NCBI GenBank assembly: GCA_902786245.1
Contig: CADABS010000019.1
Span: forward strand, 1 to 40,682
Source: an uncultured Erysipelotrichaceae bacterium
Lineage (GTDB): Bacteria > Bacillota_I > Bacilli_A > Erysipelotrichales > Erysipelotrichaceae
DNA: 40,682 nt
Reading direction: 5' to 3'
Both the position numbers and the translations under genes were made by a program. Positions 40,231-40,682 of this stretch are shown here, piece by piece. The notes beneath the pieces were generated by a model, which made no database searches, was not told the origin of the DNA, and saw only the letters and a program-made list of their open reading frames with translations. Each line of letters begins with the position of its first letter. Within the stretch, counting starts at the first letter, position 1.

Positions 40231-40560
40231 AATTCTTTTTAAATAAGGGGATAGAAATCACTGACTGACTGCCAAGGGGGAGCATTCATTCAGGGCAGAT
40301 CTTTTTTCTGCACTGTTATAATAACTCCCGACCAGCGGTCAAATTATGTTCAAACTATGTTAAATTATGTGATTGATCAGAATATACCGGAAAAGATCCG
40401 TTCCTGCCCTGAGAAAAAACCATGTATACTTTTTTTGGAGAAGCAGCATGCTCAGCGAACTCGGAAAAAACATACTGTATGCATTGATTTCCTGATCCGC
40501 AGTATTCTTCAGGCACCCATTGAAGTCAGTACCGATCTTGTCAATATGACCTATGATGAG
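40231..40560. other. Gene-poor stretch with promoter-like site, 11-bp repeats and a possible broken ORF
   Basis: The stretch holds a large-loop hairpin with a T run (CTGCC/GGCAG, 40269-40298, then TTTTTT at 40302-40307) and an exact extended -10, TGT-TATAAT (40314-40322, plus). Three direct repeats of an 11-bp unit (T-C-A-A-A-Y-T-A-T-G-T) follow at 40339-40370. A start with GGAG (ATG at 40450) opens a frame that stops after 15 codons; another frame continues to about 40575 (FLIRSILQAPIEVSTDLVNM). This looks like the 5' end of a gene broken by a frameshift and the nearby IS end, but there is too little left to name it. Confidence 0.4.
40339..40370 (+). repeat. Three tandem 11-bp repeats downstream of a promoter
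   Basis: TCAAATTATGT (40339-40349), TCAAACTATGT (40350-40360) and TAAATTATGT (40361-40370) are near-identical head-to-tail units with one helical turn spacing, about 17 bases after an extended -10. They would suit a regulator binding on one face of the DNA. Confidence 0.6.
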
Positions 40561-40576
40561 GTGATCCTGACAATGA

Positions 40577-40645
40577 GTGAACACTCCCCGCCTAAGTGCC
40601 ATGCACTATAGACGGGGCTTCCAAGGCACCTGCGGTGCCAAAGAC
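40577..40645 (-). ncRNA. Putative TnpB guide RNA (omega RNA-like) 3' structure / IS right end
   Basis: On the minus strand, two stable hairpins overlap and follow the tnpB 3' end: GGCACC-GCA-GGTGCC (40625-40639), and CCCCG...CGGGG (40613-40617 with 40586-40590) enclosing a perfect AGTGC-ATG-GCACT stem (40595-40607). GAGTGTTCAC follows and probably marks the right end of the element near 40577. This is the usual place and shape of an IS200/IS605 guide RNA and right-end subterminal hairpin. The exact end and guide segment cannot be fixed from one copy. Confidence 0.45.
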
Positions 40646-40682
40646 TTCCGTCTGAATATTGATACGGTTAATACCCAGCTGA
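40592..40682 (-). CDS. tnpB: C-terminal end of IS200/IS605-type TnpB (cut by window edge)
   Basis: Only 29 residues before the TAG at 40592-40594 are in the window (QLGINRINIQTEVFGTAGA ... IVHGT). The short tail with N.QTEVFGTAGALEA resembles the variable C-termini of TnpB RNA-guided nucleases of IS605/IS1341-type elements, and it overlaps guide-RNA-like hairpins as such genes do. The catalytic part lies beyond the window. The call rests mainly on the downstream structure and on this tail, so it is tentative. Confidence 0.5.
   Translation of the reverse strand, partial: QLGINRINIQTEVFGTAGALEAPSIVHGT

Noticed and set aside
1-40682. CRISPR arrays, tRNA and rRNA genes
   Set aside because: I saw no regularly spaced direct repeats beyond the three 11-bp units near 40339, no cloverleaf candidates and no rRNA-like segments; a covariance search could still find a divergent RNA.

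Overview
The window is typical chromosomal DNA of a low-to-mid-GC Firmicute. AGGAGG-type ribosome binding sites are common, the str operon runs rpsL-rpsG-fusA-tuf, and a rapZ-yvcK-whiA cluster is present. The gut-Firmicute style of the accessory genes (M3 oligopeptidase, stand-alone AICAR transformylase plus archaeal-type PurO, PF06541 membrane protein) suggests an Erysipelotrichia- or Clostridia-like bacterium. The lineage is inferred from gene style only.

Layout. 1-4225 (+): the tail of an unknown gene, then a two-gene unit encoding two different membrane-anchored TIR/beta-propeller proteins. 4235-5328 (-): an HD-domain protein and a PF06541 membrane protein. 5593-14649 (-): a seven-gene purine operon transcribed purE-purM-purN-purO-purH(AICAR transformylase only)-purD-purL. 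Its leader carries its own promoter, a 33-codon upstream ORF and a terminator hairpin directly before the purE ribosome binding site. 14912-18807: a C-terminally shortened MocR-type regulator coupled to a double-cupin protein (-), a divergent CapA-family protein (+) and an EamA transporter (-). 18885-19944 (-): a peroxide-response operon (glutathione peroxidase, OhrR-type regulator) with a palindromic operator over the promoter. 20094-22034 (+): a 100-residue unknown protein and a serine esterase/peptidase. 22131-27323 (-): cation efflux, thioredoxin-reductase-like flavoprotein, MATE exporter and M3 oligopeptidase. 27400-31827 (-): the str operon with its promoter and structured leader. 31905-32984: remains of a divergent tetR/SDR pair fused by a deletion. 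33065-36387: lipoprotein (-), cytidylate-kinase-like protein (+), ECF sigma factor with membrane anti-sigma partner (-). 36465-40164 (-): GNAT acetyltransferase and rapZ-yvcK-whiA. 40165-40682: a 0.4-kb gene-poor stretch with a promoter-like site and 11-bp repeats, then the right end of an IS200/IS605-type element (3' end of tnpB with guide-RNA-like hairpins).

How the genes work together. The purine block supplies GAR synthetase, GAR transformylase, FGAM synthetase, AIR synthetase, the N5-CAIR mutase and the last two steps to IMP. purF, purK, purC and purB must lie elsewhere. IMP formation is split between two unrelated enzymes instead of one bifunctional PurH.

The most unusual items are: the tandem TIR-TM-propeller pair; the purE leader, whose small ORF ends about 10 nt before an intrinsic terminator; a recurrent promoter layout (extended -10, six bases, then ATG, with no Shine-Dalgarno) in front of three unrelated genes, which predicts leaderless mRNAs; and the tetR/SDR deletion scar. 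All functional statements come from reading the sequence and from family knowledge; no database search was run.
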